DNA of 64,000 nucleotides from Anas platyrhynchos (GCF_047663525.1 NC_092594.1:38630001-38694000); one strand, 5' to 3'. Positions 1-13,329 are shown, counted from the first letter of the stretch. The notes: generated from the sequence alone by a model not told the origin. Numbers and translations: made by a program.

Positions 1-2130
1 GGCCTGGCCCACAAACTGGTCTGGAGATAAGCAGTGACGGCTTACAAACACCGTGACAAGCAATCTCCTAGTTTTTAATGTTAATTAAAAAAATTACCAT
101 TATGGTACATGATGGCCAGGGACATTCAGTACTCATTCTGGGAATTACACATTTAAGAGGATGATAAATCTCTTTAGTCAGTGGAAGGCTGACTAATAAA
201 AATACAACATCTGGTGATTATCAGCTATACAGTGCTTTAGGATTAGAAAACTCTTTCTTAGACCTGTGAGTTCATCTGTCCTGTGCAATAAAACTGACAG
301 GAGTTTGTTGGAAAATGAAGACTGTGGGTACCTCTAAGTTAAATGTATTATTATAGTAGATATTGTTTGATAATATTGGATTCAGTTTCAGGAGGCAGTC
401 ATAATTTACAAAAACACTGAGAATGTTTGGCAAATGATGAAAATAATAATGAATCTTCATCTTGTATCACAAATTTGAGATCTGCATGCAAATTAAAAAA
501 AATAATTTACCCACCACTCTCAAACTACAAGAGATTCTAATAGGAAATGTAAAATGCTCTTTAAAATACCAGTCTAACACAATCTTACTTTTTTTTTCAG
601 TTTTATCATCAATAATCCCTGTTTTGAACCTAAAGTATAGTTCACCTTAATGTACATGCCATCAGGCATTTTAACAATTAGCCCTTAAAACGTGCTCATT
701 TTTGGTGTTCTTTTTTGAGACTGCAGACTGGTATTACACTTTATAGCATCGTGTCCCTTTTTCAGTTTGATGTATGATGTTAGAATTAAGCTGTACTTCT
801 GTTGTCTATCATTTGCCTGGAATTATTAAGAGGAATCTCTGTCCTACTATGAATGTGCCTACATGGGTAACACATTCCGTGCAGTAATAGCTGTAGATAG
901 ACTTAATTTTACTAGTAATAGAAATGCAAAATTATGTGTAAGGTACTGACGAGGTGGTTATATTGAAAGAATTAACAGTTAAAGTTTTATGTTATTACAC
1001 TGAACCCTTGCTTCCCATACCGTTAAATCAGATTTACCATGTTTGGAATGTCGTAGAAGCAGTAGGAGGGTGACCTTGTCTCTCATCATACATGCCAGTC
1101 ATTCGTGATGGTTTTAAGTCATGCACATGGCACTGCTCTGTCTGCAAGATGAAGTCTGCAGGGATGGCAGCAAGCCCTCCTCTGCGCGGTGATGTGCCCC
1201 TGCCATGAGGTGCTGACGGTGCTGTGAAAAGAGGGAAGGACAGGAAAAGCAGTAAAAAGCACAGAAGCAGGCATTTTGAATGGCAGACTTATGTCACACG
1301 TTAATGGTGTGTGGATGAAATGTAAGCATGATAAAATTCCATCCCTCTGCTCTGCAGGAGCTCAGCTTTCTGTGAGGTGAATAGAAATCCTGGGCAGTAC
1401 CTTGCTCTGGAAGGCTATAAAATCCCTCAAACTCATGATTTGCATGATGATAACGAGCAGGGAATTCCCCTGGTGTCTATGTGAGCAATGTAAGTGGCTA
1501 AAATTTGGCCTGTGCCCAGCTCTCCAGGCTGCTTATAGGAGCTCGCCGTCAGCAGTAGGGTGAGGAGAGCAGAGAGGGTGAGCCCATGGGTGCAGATGTG
1601 CAGGACTGCACGAGCTGTATGGGTAACATTTCTAATGTGTTCATCATCCAGGAACTCAATCTTTGGTTTGGGGGTTTATTAACATATTTTACAGAAATTC
1701 GAAATCCAAATCTAAAATATTCTTCATTATTTAATGATTTATCCCTTTTCAAAGTCATTTCTTCCTCAGACAATGGATTAAGAGAAGTTGCTACAGACCA
1801 TTGCTCCATTTTAATTAACCTCCTGATAATCCTTTTCCTCTTGTCTATGCCCAAAAACTATTCCAATTGCACATTATTTTGTGAAGCAGAATCTCAATTT
1901 CCAATGACCCACAATTATGTTTGTATTTGGCGGTAACTGGCTGAAGGTCACAGAGAGCTGATGCAAGTCAGTGCCATTGTTTGGTTACCTACAAATTAAA
2001 AAAGGAGTTTAGAGTTTAGAGCATTGTCAGAGTATACAGATCCCCCAGAGCAGCAGTTAGGGAGACACCTGTATTTTGGGAACTAGTTCTTGGTGATAGC
2101 ATCCTAACCTCTGTTACTTCTGACTTATAG
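1..2130 (+). other. LRRC7: LRRC7 intron (upstream of the penultimate coding exon)
   Basis: This stretch precedes the first recognisable LRRC7 exon. I looked for the N-terminal half of the densin PDZ domain (the GLGF-type carboxylate loop) in it and did not see it, so the earlier PDZ exon should lie left of the window. Only AT-rich single-copy sequence is visible. It ends in a pyrimidine-rich stretch and an AG acceptor at 2129-2130. Confidence 0.6.
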
Positions 2131-2205
2131 GGTATCTTTGTTACTAGGGTTCAGCCTGACGGACCAGCATCCAGCCTGCTCCAGCCTGGCGACAAGATCC
2201 TCCAG
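2131..2205 (+). CDS. LRRC7: LRRC7 penultimate coding exon
   Basis: The exon has 25 whole codons ([12 protein letters not shown]... to GDKILQ), acceptor TTATAG and donor GTATGG. It encodes the PDZ core strands and the PGD turn. Confidence 0.9.
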
Positions 2206-4845
2206 GTATGGCTGGACTTCACTGCTTTGTAATTGAACTGAGACATAAAACCAATCTTTGCATCTTACAGTAACACTATTTTCAGTACAACTACAGTTTT
2301 TGGTATTATGGCACTTGATTTATAATAGAGTGTTGTATTGTTGTCAGTACTCTTGAAAGCTGGTCTCGGAAGGAACAAAGCTGTTTGAAAACCAAATGAG
2401 TATGTGGGAAAGAGGCACTGGGGTGTGCTGGCTGACAAACCCCTAACCACTAGCTGGGAGCTGAATTAAACACAGAGAGCACATTAGGAACAGAGGGAGC
2501 ATCACACAGCCAGGAGCCAGGCTGGCCTTTGTTTTGCTTGGCAGATTCTGCTCCCTCCCCAGGGATGCTGGATAAAGCACGTTCATGCCAGCACCAGCTT
2601 TCTGAGAGGACATGGCACTGCAGAAAAGGGCTAATGATCACAGCCTGTCACAGGAAAAATCCAGGTAACACAATTTAAACTTGAAAATACAAATGTTCCT
2701 TACATCATACCCAGCTTTTCAACATTAATAGTGCAAGATGCTGCAGGGAGGAAGGAGCTTTACAAGCAGTTTCTCTAGCAGCAGGATATGACAAAGTAAG
2801 GCGTGTTTCCAGTTTTCACCTTTGCAGCTGATGTGATACTGGTGTAAGGAGCAAAGTAGTCACACCCTGGGAGGGATTTGTGGTTGGCATTGTTTTTGCC
2901 TCTCCTTTGCTTCCTCATTTTTGAATGCGCCTGCATGAAAAGCAGCTCTTCTGCTGGGTTCTGCACAACTTACAGAGAAACCTCAGCCTTTTGTTTTCTG
3001 TTACATTTCTGAAGCAAATATTTTCTGTATTCAAATCTACTTTTTTAAATAGAGGTCTCAGGTTTTAGAATAAAGGCAGGCTGTTACCTAAAACACCTTT
3101 CCAAAATTCCTCATTTGCAGAAAATGGTGGTTGTTGACACAGGAAAAATGTTTTCTGCCACGTCCTGCAAGGTCGTTTGTTTGCTTTTAAGCCCAGAAAA
3201 TATATTACCACTGGCAGCAAATAGTATTACTTTTGACAAAATGAAGAGTCATTGGAGTTGTCTGAAAGGTTTATAACAGTTTTTAAAGCCATTTGGCCCG
3301 ATCAAGGGTTAGAGGTTAACTGTGTTATTATCACTTTATGAAGAAAATCAGCACACCAAGGACATGGTCAGGCATCTTTGGGAGCCTTTCTTCTTCTCCC
3401 CTCCTGCTTCCCTCTCCCCTTCGCTGCCCCAGCCCCTCCTGTCTGGGCACTGCAGAACATCTGACATCTCTGTAACATCTACAATTAATTGTTAGTATGT
3501 TCAAAAGCAGTGAAAAAAAGAAATTGATATGCTAAATGAACTATAGGCAGTGGGGACATTCTTGACGGGTTCTGTGAGGGCTGTGTGGGAGCAGTTCTGT
3601 CACCTCTTTTGAGCTGTTTCTTTTATGGCTTTTGTTATGCCAAAGATTTTTTCCTGCTGTCATTAGCATGGGGCACCTAGCAGGCCCCTGCTTTAGCATT
3701 CAACCACCCTCACAGGGAAAACATTGCTCCTTACATCCAGGTGGGTTTTCAGCTTCTGTTCCTAACATAAGAGCATTTTCCTGTACTGACATAATCATGT
3801 ATAAGCTACTGCTGCATTTTTTCAGGTAGCAGATTTCCCTCTCCTAACTCTTTTCATCACTTATCTGATGGCGTTCGTTTGACTTGGTGCTCTCGGTCAT
3901 TCTTGTAGGACCACAGATCAGTCTCAGCAGTTTCTCATTTGTCACTGCCAGCACGTCATTTTAAATTCTCCAGCAGGAACATTTTCCTTTTACTTGCAAT
4001 TCCTTTATGCAACCATAATACCTATTACCAGGTATTGATTTATATTGTGGCAAATAAAGGAAAGCCATTAATCTTGTGAAAGAATTAACAGGGGAAAAAA
4101 ACATAGGTGTGAAAGGATGAAGGATATTTGACTTCTCCAATACAAGCAGTGCCTTTAGCTAACAGTATCCAGTTCCCAGGGTTCTGTGAACTGAAATGTG
4201 TTAACACTCACTGGCATCATTGCTCTGTTTGTGGAGGTTCTACTTATCGATCACATGCAGTAAGCTGTTGATAATTAGGTTGAAGTTTGACGATTTGAAA
4301 TAGCATTTTAACAGCCAATTACAGAAAGATTTAATTAGCACCAAAGCAGAGCAGTTTGTTCAGTAATTTTTCACTCCCTGTACATGCAGTGTCTGAGACC
4401 AAGGCTGTGCTGCTGCTGGCTCCTTTGGGCTCCAGGGTGTAGCAAACCCTTACATCCCAGAGTTCTGGATTCTTAGGAAAATATGCTGAATATTGTAGAG
4501 TCAGAGAGAAACTCATCCTGGAAGGGAGCCCCTGAGGTCACCTGGTCCCTCTACTGCTGGAAGCTGCACCAATTCCCGTTCAAAAGTACCATTCAAACTC
4601 CTGCTTTCAGGAAAACACCGTATGACTGTTGTTTATTTTAGGCTTGTTTTTCATTTCCATATATCCCTTTGCACCCCCAAAATGAAGATATTAAATAGGC
4701 TCTCATTTGATTTTATCTTCTTGTGTTTGTGTTGCAGGCAAATGGACACAGTTTTGTACATATGGAACATGAGAAAGCTGTATTACTACTGAAGAGTTTC
4801 CAGAATACAGTAGACCTAGTTATTCAACGTGAGCTTACTGTCTAA
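2131..4845 (+). CDS. LRRC7: LRRC7 (densin-180), C-terminal PDZ end, two exons, partial
   Basis: LRRC7/densin-180 is a LAP-family scaffold (N-terminal leucine-rich repeats, C-terminal PDZ) of the postsynaptic density; the family is known to bind CaMKII and alpha-actinin. Only the last two coding exons are here, 2131-2205 and 4738-4845, joined in phase 0. Together they encode 60 residues. The first piece begins [14 protein letters not shown] and runs to GDKIL, the second and third PDZ beta strands plus the turn. The second begins [14 protein letters not shown] and ends [11 protein letters not shown] before TAA. This resembles the PDZ of Erbin but matches densin better, and the ELTV terminus separates it from Erbin, which ends differently. 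The rest of the gene lies left of the window. Identification is from remembered family sequence, without a search. Confidence 0.9.
2206..4737 (+). other. LRRC7: LRRC7 last intron
   Basis: This is a 2.5 kb intron between the two PDZ exons. It has no further exon or RNA gene that I can recognise. A diverged CR1 piece near its right end is listed separately. Confidence 0.75.
4510..4575 (-). mobile_element. Diverged CR1 LINE 3'-end fragment
   Basis: The stretch reads like the reverse complement of a CR1 3' end: a GGAAGGGAGCCCCTGAGGTC segment followed by a CTGGTCC-type segment. It is short and diverged, so the borders are approximate. Confidence 0.45.
4738..4845 (+). CDS. LRRC7: LRRC7 terminal coding exon
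   Basis: The exon follows acceptor TTGCAG. It has 35 codons and the stop TAA at 4843-4845, and encodes the last PDZ helix and strand and the ELTV C-terminus. Confidence 0.92.
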   Translation, partial: ANGHSFVHMEHEKAVLLLKSFQNTVDLVIQRELTV

Positions 4846-5451
4846 ATATTTTTTTATAAATAGTAAATATGTCTAGCCAGATCTAATGTTCAAACAGATT
4901 TATACATAGGAAACAAATTTTTGCCAATTGCTGGACCAATGGCAAACAGTAGTGCCAAATGTATAATACTCTATGTTAGTACCGATCATCTTGAAAAAAA
5001 TATATTAACTATATAAATATATTGTTCATGTGGCTATGTATTAGTTTTAATTGTCAGCCTCTGGCTGTGCATTGGTGCGTTTTTTTAATCAAGTTACTTC
5101 TTAAAGTCAATTTCATATGATTTCAAAACACAGAAGCACATACAAATTCTTTAGGAATTCTGCTGTCCATCAGAAACACTGCCTCAAAGTTGTATATGCC
5201 TTTATAAAGATAAAATATATTAACCTGTACTTCCCATGAAATATTTCTATCATGTCACATACAAAAATATAGAGAAAAAATATTTTCATAAACACCTCAA
5301 AGAAAGTATATATTAAATTAAATTTAATAATGTTCATTTATTTTCAATGCAAAGATATTATATGCCTTATGAAAATACCTGTACATATGCAGTGTGTATA
5401 GCTGGCTCCATACTAATTAGTAAAAATGTCACTATACAGGGTGAGATACTT

Positions 5452-5457
5452 AATAAA
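5452..5457 (+). terminator. Candidate proximal LRRC7 poly(A) signal
   Basis: AATAAA lies about 610 bases after the LRRC7 stop in AT-rich sequence. It is one of several candidate signals. Confidence 0.35.
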
Positions 5458-8400
5458 TGATACTGTCAACTCTGGGACCTAGATATAAATAACCTACATG
5501 GAGATTGGTTAACTTCCTTTTCTTTGGCACTTTCAGTCGATTCCATGTGAACACACTAAATGGACGAACAGTGAGGTTAGACAGATACGCTCCATAAATG
5601 GAAGACGTTTATGATGGGTGGCAGTAAAACTTCTTTTGTTGCTGCTAATTTTATTATTTTAACTTTTGGATTTAAAACTGTAGGCCCCTTCCTTGCATTG
5701 CCCATTCCCCCAGTCTTTGGTGTTCTGTATTCTTGCTCTGGTGCAGGCTGTTATCCCCTTCTCGATATGTTCATTATCAGTAAGGCTTTAACCTTTATAC
5801 AACCCTTTGTTTGTGTAACAGTCTCTTTAAAACGAGTGGGGATAGATTTAATCTGAGATATGACATATCACAGGGGGAGCAGAAGAACGGCGCTGAGAGA
5901 GCATGGGAAGAGCTTTCCCACTGAAGCACTCAGTGTGAAACCCTTAAGGTAAAAATCCTCGCGCTGTTCTCGACAGAGCGTACCGGCAGCACAGAACTCT
6001 GCAAACCTGCTGCTGGTTCAGTAATTCAGGCCTACATCATGGGCGTAACTGACAGCAAGAAGGCGAAACAGAAGGAAACCTCCCACGAGGTGTTTCCGAG
6101 GGGTGCTGTTGCCATCGGCCTGGCAGCGGTGGTGGTGGTGGGCTGCAGGGAGAGCCGCAGCGCGGGCAGGGGGCTGCAGCCGGGCCCTGGTCAGGGGCAC
6201 GGTGCTACAGCTCACGGGCATGGCAAAGGCCGTGTCACTTTGCTGCTTACAAGAGCCTCTAGAAATTCTCAAACCTTTCTTTTTGTCCCGTAAGCAAGCG
6301 CACAATGAGGTAATTACACTTCGAATTAAATTAACATGACTTCCAGAGACAACAGAGCCCTTACGTCTACTGCCCTGCCTGCTGTATGGACCCAGTCGTC
6401 CTGCTGTAGAGGTATAAATGCATTTTATAAATTTTGCAGGTCTTATTTATAGTAAGTGGAAGGACTGGAGCTATCAAAGGTGCTGGCAGCATTCCTGATG
6501 TGTCCCTGCTGTTACTGAGACACCCCAGTGCTCAGCACTGCTGCGCGTGCTGCTGGGTGTGCTGGGGGCTTACATCAAGTCCCTAAAACCCAACGAGTTC
6601 AGGAAGAGCAGTCTGCTGAGGTTATTACATGCACAGCAATCACTTTGGCTGTGGGTGTTGGGAGAGGAACTGGGTAGAGAGAGGGACAGCCAGGCCAGGA
6701 CCCTAAATCCTTGCTCTACGCAGTTATCATCTCTGTGCATTCACATCTGGCTGCTCTTAGAAACTGCCGACACAGCGAGGGGACCTGGGGCCTCATCCCA
6801 TCCATCAGCCACAAAGGAAAATGCATAATCAGCCCCTCCTTCCCCCCAGCCTGGCCATAACTGTCAAAGCAAGGTTTCCAAATGAATTTGGGCTTCCCAA
6901 AGCTGGTGCAGTCATTCTTTGCCTCCCTCTGGAAGCACCTGGGCCTTCAAAAAAAAAGAAAAAAAGACTTGTTACATTTGGGAAGGAAAGGGTGGTATAA
7001 AAACCGCCTATGCACATGGGAAAGGAGAGAGAAGTACCCCATACATAATCGGTAGGAATAGGAACTATCCTCTAACATTATGAAGCAGCAGGATTTTTAT
7101 TGTTTGCACTCTTTTTCCTTTTTTTTTTTAACCTCCGTGGCAGTGATTGCAAAGCATGGTCAGGGCAGCCCCTGGCACTGTGCAGAGAAACACAGCCCAC
7201 AGCCCTCACCTCAGCTCCCCACAGGAATTTGTTTAGCAGTGTAAGTTCCCTGTCCTATGGTCGTTGACACCTCCCCCTTTCTCTTTAATCAATAGGAGTG
7301 ATTAGGTTTATTAGTATAAATATTAATGAGCCATAAATTCCAAGCTGACTGAGCAGGTTCCCACACAATACGAGTTTTTACTTACCACATGCAAGCGTTC
7401 ACACTGCAAGAACTTCTGCACCACCTGGGTGGCAGCACACCAGCAGGTACCCCAGTGAGCCATAGTAATGCTAATCCTAAAACGTGCTATTTGAATACAT
7501 GATTTGATTATGTCTAGAAAATAAATTTAAATAATGAATTCTTTTCAGTAAATTAAAACCTCGATGCTACCAGCCGAAGCTGCTTGCTGAATTCATGTGA
7601 TTTGGGTTTGGATTGTTATTTACCCCATTTTTCAGCTTCCAGTTTTTTAGTCTCATAATGCCCCCTCAAACCACAGAGGCTGTGGCAGAACGCATCTAAA
7701 ACTTTCCTAACATGCATGGCATGTCAGAGGCCAACATTGCCGTACTTAAGCCCATTGCCCTTTAGAGAAGTAAGGATTTTCTCATCATATGCTCAGAAAA
7801 TTGCAGACACCTACATCGTTTGTCGTTAATTATACTGAATGGGAACTAGGGACATTAATAGGTACTTATGCACCCAGCTCCTCTTTGGAGCTACTTTTGT
7901 CTTTTCATGCAAAAAATATCACTTAAGAACATGAGCACGCGTGCACACGGAGGTGCAGTGAACGTCTGCACATCTGCTGCTCCATGCCCGGGGGCAGTCC
8001 ATGATAGCACAGCTCCCTAGCGCAGAAATTTTCCCCATGACTTCTCCTTCCAGCAGGAAAACGGAGTAAATTACTGCCGCAGCTTTGAATCCTGCTGTAC
8101 CGCTGCCTGCTGCCATGGTGCAGGACTCAGTGCACACCCACCCAGTGCGTCCCCGCACACAGCTCCAAGGCAGAGATCTGCAGCCTGTGGCAGCTGCTCC
8201 AGGAACATGCTGGGGAGCTGCGGGTCTCAGAAGGGTGACAGGGGGCCCATCCTGACACCTAATCCCAAGATAACATGCAGATGAAAAATGGGAAAGCGAG
8301 AAAGGCAGAAGCAGTCTTCAGTGTTTGTTAATTCTGCGTTTTGTGCTCAGCTGGGTTTCTGCGTGCTGAGTTTCGGAGAGCTGAGGCGCAGTGGCACAAT

Positions 8401-9512
8401 CGGCCAGGGCTGTGTGCAGAACTGGAGTTCAAGATTGCTGAGTGCTTTCATTAATGGATTATAATGAAAACGAAATTGCAATAAAATTGAATTAGTGCAA
8501 TGGAATGCCAAATTAACTTATCCAAAACTCCTGCTGACTCTAGAAGGGGGATGGCGGTGAATTTGGCCTCCCAGATGAAACATAACAGCAGTGAACCTTT
8601 AACATCAACCTCCGTTGTCCAAAATCACCAAATATTTCCTTTTTGGCATTATTTTTATTCAAATTTGTAGAAATGATGTTTAGATAGGACTAATGCTATG
8701 AGCGACTAAACTGATTCAGTGAGCCCGATTAGGATTTGCACATTAATCCTTCGAAATAACGTGCACCTTTTGTCTGTCCTGGAGTCCCCAGCAGCCTCAC
8801 GTACATGGTCGTGTACAGCCCGGTGTGCAGGTGGGGAACCCGGCTATGTGCATGCCGTGCACATAGGTACGATATATGTGATATATATATACTGTTTATA
8901 TATATTTTTTAAACTAAATGTGGTTATATGGCAAGTGCTGGTGGTAGGTGACAGTTTACCCAGAGGCGAGTTCCGTGTGTGGGTTAAGTTTCATGTGTGT
9001 GAAGGGATTTTGATGGAGGCAAGCAGGCTGGGAACTGCAGATGGTTTCCTTCCTTCGGGCTGTGCAGCACTCCCAAGCACCCCATATGTTCTCCCACAGT
9101 AGCTACACCGGCACTCACACGCTCTGTTTTTCTGAAGCTACTCATGGCCATGCTAATACTGACTGAAACACGCTGGGTTAGAAACACCACTGAAGGTCTG
9201 GCGTGCTGCTGGCAGCTCTCCCCGGCAGGGCTGCCCCCGGTAGCTTTCAGCTGTGATGTTCCCATGGCAATGGCCCCGCTCGCGGTGAGCACGCAGCTCT
9301 GCTTTTCTGGATTTCCCATGCAATAAACAACAAATCATCCTCAGGGAAGGGCTAGATTGGAAAGGGACGCCTGCGCTGTAATTCCCTCAGCCTCCTTTTG
9401 CAGCAGGTTCTGGGGAGCTCGGTGGTCGCAGTCTGGGCTCACGCTGCCAGCAGTGCCCCGTCCCCCATGGGAGTGCCCCATGGGCTGCTGTTAAGAAAAA
9501 AATGAAGAGGGG

Positions 9513-9539
9513 AAAAAAAAAAAAAAGAAAAAAAAAAAA
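9513..9539 (+). repeat. Poly-A-rich tract
   Basis: Two A runs are separated by one G, 27 bases in total, in otherwise single-copy sequence. It could be a retrotransposon tail, but nothing recognisable precedes it. Confidence 0.8.
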
Positions 9540-11485
9540 GTTGCTCTCCAAATGCTTTTCTTATTTTGAGCAACATATTAAGAAAAAACCCCAGGAAGCC
9601 CTGTGCAGACCCTTCAGTCCGGATAATTCATTCCTTTTCCATTCACAGTTTGCAATTTTTTTCAGGGTGTTGGTGAGCTGTGATATTTAAAGGCTAGTCG
9701 TTCGTAATAGCTATCTTCAAATCAGTGTTGGTGTTTTCCAAGCTGTATTTTAACGTGTCCCTGTCTGCGCCTACGTTCTGTGGACCTCCATCAGACACGG
9801 CGCTGTTGTGGGGTGGCCTTTTTCTGAGCAGTTGAAAGACCCGGGAAACATTGCTCTAATAGCCATACGTTTAGTTATAGATTAATATCAAAAGAGTCAA
9901 ATCCGTGATGTTGGAGAACACCATTAATCTTCATGGCCCAAAAGTTCAACTAAAAATGCAGTACAAAGTGTTTCTGAGATTGGTTTGCTATTGTTAGTGA
10001 GCACTTAAAATGTAAAGACTCTCCTTGGTTAAACCTCTCTGGCTTGTAATATAGCATTGAATTTCCTTATGCAAAGAAAAGCCCGCGCATCCATAGCTCT
10101 GTGTACATATGTATATATCTGACAGGGGTATATGCAACAGGAAATGCAAAGACAGGAGGAAATGACAAACCACGCGCTCCAACCTGCCCACATGCAGGAT
10201 CTGCTCTCAGACACGGGGATTGAGACCAGGCTGGCTGCTGGCTCCTGGGGAAATGACTGGCAGCAGGACGAGGTTGGGGTTTGTGCTGCCCAGCCTCTCA
10301 GATGAAAGTGAAGCTCACAAGCACCCGGGGATCTGTTTCACTGTGGTCTAACCCCTAACAGCCAGGCAGGACACATAGGACTGAAAGAAAACACAAGGAT
10401 CAATTTGCCCAAATTTGTAAACAAGCACAGGAGATTACAAACCTCAGCTGTGGGCTGCAGATCTGCTACCTACCTTTGCAGAATTTACCTTTGGGATTTC
10501 CAGTTCAGAATAAAATGCTGTCTAAAGCTTGAGCTCCTTACCCAGGGGCTATTGCCACCCTCACCATCCCGCCTCAGCGCTCTTCTCCCAGTTCTTCTGC
10601 CTTCAAAATTCTCATTTTCACAAGGGCACAAAGACTTCCCATTTTATTTTCAGCCAGTCAGGTTTAAGGACTTATTTCACTTGTCAGTCTTGCTAGTATG
10701 AGTGGAATACAAAGTGATGATACAACTTTCAGGCCAGTAGTTTGGATAGGATATGAACTAATTGGTGGTTTGGTTTTGTTTCGAACAACTTTGGTTCGGG
10801 TACGTTTGATGGCTGGCGTTAGCCACGCGTGCAGCACAGCAGTGACACCAGAGGCCAGGCAAGGAAACCCGCGCTCCTCCCCAGCGGCGTGAGCCTGGGG
10901 CGGCCAACGTGAATTTTCGTTGCAAAAGCAAATTTCAAATTACAGTATTTAATAGTCATAAACTTAAAATAGTTTTGTTCAAACAAACAAACAAAAAAAG
11001 CCTTTGCCAATCCTCTTTGCTTGAGAATCCAAGCAAATACTCCAGCAGTGAACGACATCTTTGCGTTGTATGCTGAATTTACACGGCCCTCGTGAGGCTT
11101 TTCCTGCAGCACCACCAACCGAGCCACAGCCCTGCAGCACAAGAGGCTTCATCTTTGTAAATTGGGGCCTTCTTTGTCTCTTTGCTAGCATATGTGGCTT
11201 TGCCCTGAAACCCTGGTCAGAACAAACACTTATCAGTTAAGTTTTCTACTTGTGAGTACTGTATCCAGTTCAAAACCAACAGCTTACTTTATTAAAAATT
11301 TTACCATTTTATAAAAGACATGTTTAATTATGATGGAGATGGCTGTATTGTAATTAATATTTTGAGATAATTGTGATTTTGAGCTTAAATTATATACAGA
11401 AAATGGTCATTTTTGTATGTGTTAAAAGATTGCTATATTACAAATGACTAACTGTACTTTTCAGTTTAATTACAGTATTAATGTA

Positions 11486-11491
11486 AATAAA
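11486..11491 (+). terminator. Candidate LRRC7 poly(A) signal with overlapping Pumilio-type motif
   Basis: The AATAAA overlaps TGTAAATA at 11482-11489, which fits the Pumilio consensus UGUANAUA. This is compatible with the distal end of a regulated 3' UTR. Confidence 0.35.
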
Positions 11492-11905
11492 GCTGAATGA
11501 AAAATATTTACTACTTTATTAACATAGATTGTGAATGTACTTAATGTTTTTTGCAGTATAAAGACTTAACTGAACTTGAAAGCTGCTTCATTTTATGTGC
11601 AAAAAGGTACTTCAAAATTATATTTTAAATCTATTGATTCAGTGCAATCAATTATATTGTCGGTTAATTTGCACATGCAGGTTGTATCCTTCCAGTTTTA
11701 TTTCATGTATGACACTTATCCGTAAGGTGCATATTGTGTTTAGAATGCATTTTGCAGATGCTTCTGTACATAAAACAAATACAGGGACTAAAACAATGCT
11801 GTGCAGTGTATAGCAGAGCCATTTTTCGGCTTTGGTGTACCCAACTTTTTCAGTATTTAAAAAAGTGTTTTGAATAACATTAAAAAGTCTCTTTATTGTA
11901 TAAAT

Positions 11906-11911
11906 AATAAA
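11906..11911 (+). terminator. Candidate distal LRRC7 poly(A) signal
   Basis: AATAAA is followed by T-rich sequence (TTATTGTAATTATTTTTTG-like) that would serve as a downstream element. It is the last good + strand signal before the sequence character changes. A further AATAAA lies at 12590-12595. Confidence 0.45.
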
Positions 11912-12721
11912 AATGTCACCTTATTGTAATTATTTTTTGTCATTTTTTACTATTGGAAAGGATCCGAGTTTTCCAAAGTCGCAGTTCTACAAGGGATGGA
12001 AGGTGAGGCGGTTGTTACCGACCCATCTGCTTAAAACTGGTCCAGGGAGCTAGCAGCTACACCTGAATCATCAGTGATCTAAGTTACAGCTTCAGAAATG
12101 TTTGCTCTATCTACCAGCAAACAAAGCAATGTTTCAGGAAAGAGACATTTTAATTACAGATAATTACAGGTATGTCAGAGAGAGACTTGAAAACTGAGCA
12201 ACTCCACTGGTTCAGCACATCGCTACTGGTGAGACATCAAATATGGCAGTGCAGCATCTGCACACTTGGGAAGAAAAGCTCAGGATTTGCTGCTCTCTGT
12301 GGTACAAATGCCTTACACAGGGCAGGGAAACAAAAGAGAGGGTCACAGGGCTAAGAGCAGCAGCAGTTCAATCATCCAAATGCCATCATGGAAATACTTA
12401 GCGTAGTTTAAAAAACAAACAAAACCCCTACCAGTGGAAATCCATGTAATAGATCTCTCTTCAATTTCATGTCAATTCACAGGCCTGTGGCAGTCTAACA
12501 GAGAAGCAGTGGATCTACAGTCACAGAGCAAGTAACATCCAGCAGCCCTCCCTTTATATTATTAATAACCATGATGCGTTATTGTTACAAATAAAGAGAT
12601 CACTTTCATGACGTTGAAGTGTGTTTAAATAAAAAAATTAAATGTCTATATGCTACTGGCTACAAAATTTAAAGCACGTTCTTAAAAACGTAGAAAGAAA
12701 ACACACATCCAAGAGCAAACA

Positions 12722-12727
12722 TTTATT
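12722..12727 (-). terminator. LRRC40 distal poly(A) signal
   Basis: AATAAA on the - strand about 600 bases after the stop. Confidence 0.5.
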
Positions 12728-13064
12728 GTTTCAGAGTAGCTACCAATAGCAACCACATTTTGCTTACTTTTATGTGAGGCATGCAGGCAGTCTGCAGTAC
12801 ATTTCACACTCTGTTCTTAGAACCATACAGTTTAAGGGTTCAAGCATTTCACCACGTACAGACCAGTAACTAATTGTTTGAGGCAGCAGTGAAGAGAGAC
12901 CAAGCACCTTACAGAAGATTATAAAACAGGCATACAAAAATCAAGAAGTTTACTTACACCTTTTTTCAAGTACTTTGGTGTTTACAGTTCTTTAAAAAAA
13001 AAAAAATAGCTTAGTTGTAGAAAAACATTGTCTCTCTTACTAAATGCAGCTTTCAACTGTATTC

Positions 13065-13070
13065 TTTATT
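13065..13070 (-). terminator. LRRC40 proximal poly(A) signal
   Basis: AATAAA on the - strand about 260 bases after the stop. Confidence 0.45.
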
Positions 13071-13329
13071 AAAAAAAGTGTAAACATAGGTTGTGGTATT
13101 TTAAAATGCACTCCTGAGACATGCAGCCTTGAGGGGGAAATATTTCACGAGTGAATTCTTTCTTAACATGCAAACCATGAACAGAATTACAAATGCTTTA
13201 TGGCACGGGCCAGATTAACAAAAAGTTTACAAAGAAGGAAGAAGGCAATATAATCGCAGAGCATTTGGTCAGGCAGGAGAAGTATTGTGTTTGTACTTCG
13301 ATTCACAAGTCTGGGAGGGAAACGAACTA

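Larger units (their letters stand above)
4846..11930 (+). other. LRRC7: LRRC7 3' region: probable long 3' UTR
   Basis: No coding exon is visible between the LRRC7 stop and the convergent LRRC40. The first 700 bases are strongly AT-rich, as a 3' UTR often is, with an AATAAA at 5452-5457. The section 5860-10900 is mixed and GC-richer, with scattered poly-A and AT runs and no gene that I recognise. The last 700 bases (11210-11930) are AT-rich again and carry AATAAA at 11486-11491 and 11906-11911. Whether transcription runs the full 7 kb or stops near 5480 cannot be settled from sequence. Confidence 0.4.
12700..13329 (-). other. LRRC40: LRRC40 3' UTR
   Basis: This noncoding sequence follows the LRRC40 stop at 13330. 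On the - strand AATAAA signals lie at 13070-13065 and 12727-12722, which would give 3' UTRs of roughly 280 or 620 bases. The left border is inferred from the second signal. Confidence 0.6.

Noticed and set aside
5611-5856. 81-codon open frame after the LRRC7 stop
   Set aside because: No recognisable family, no splice or start context, and it lies in AT-rich 3' sequence where such frames occur by chance.
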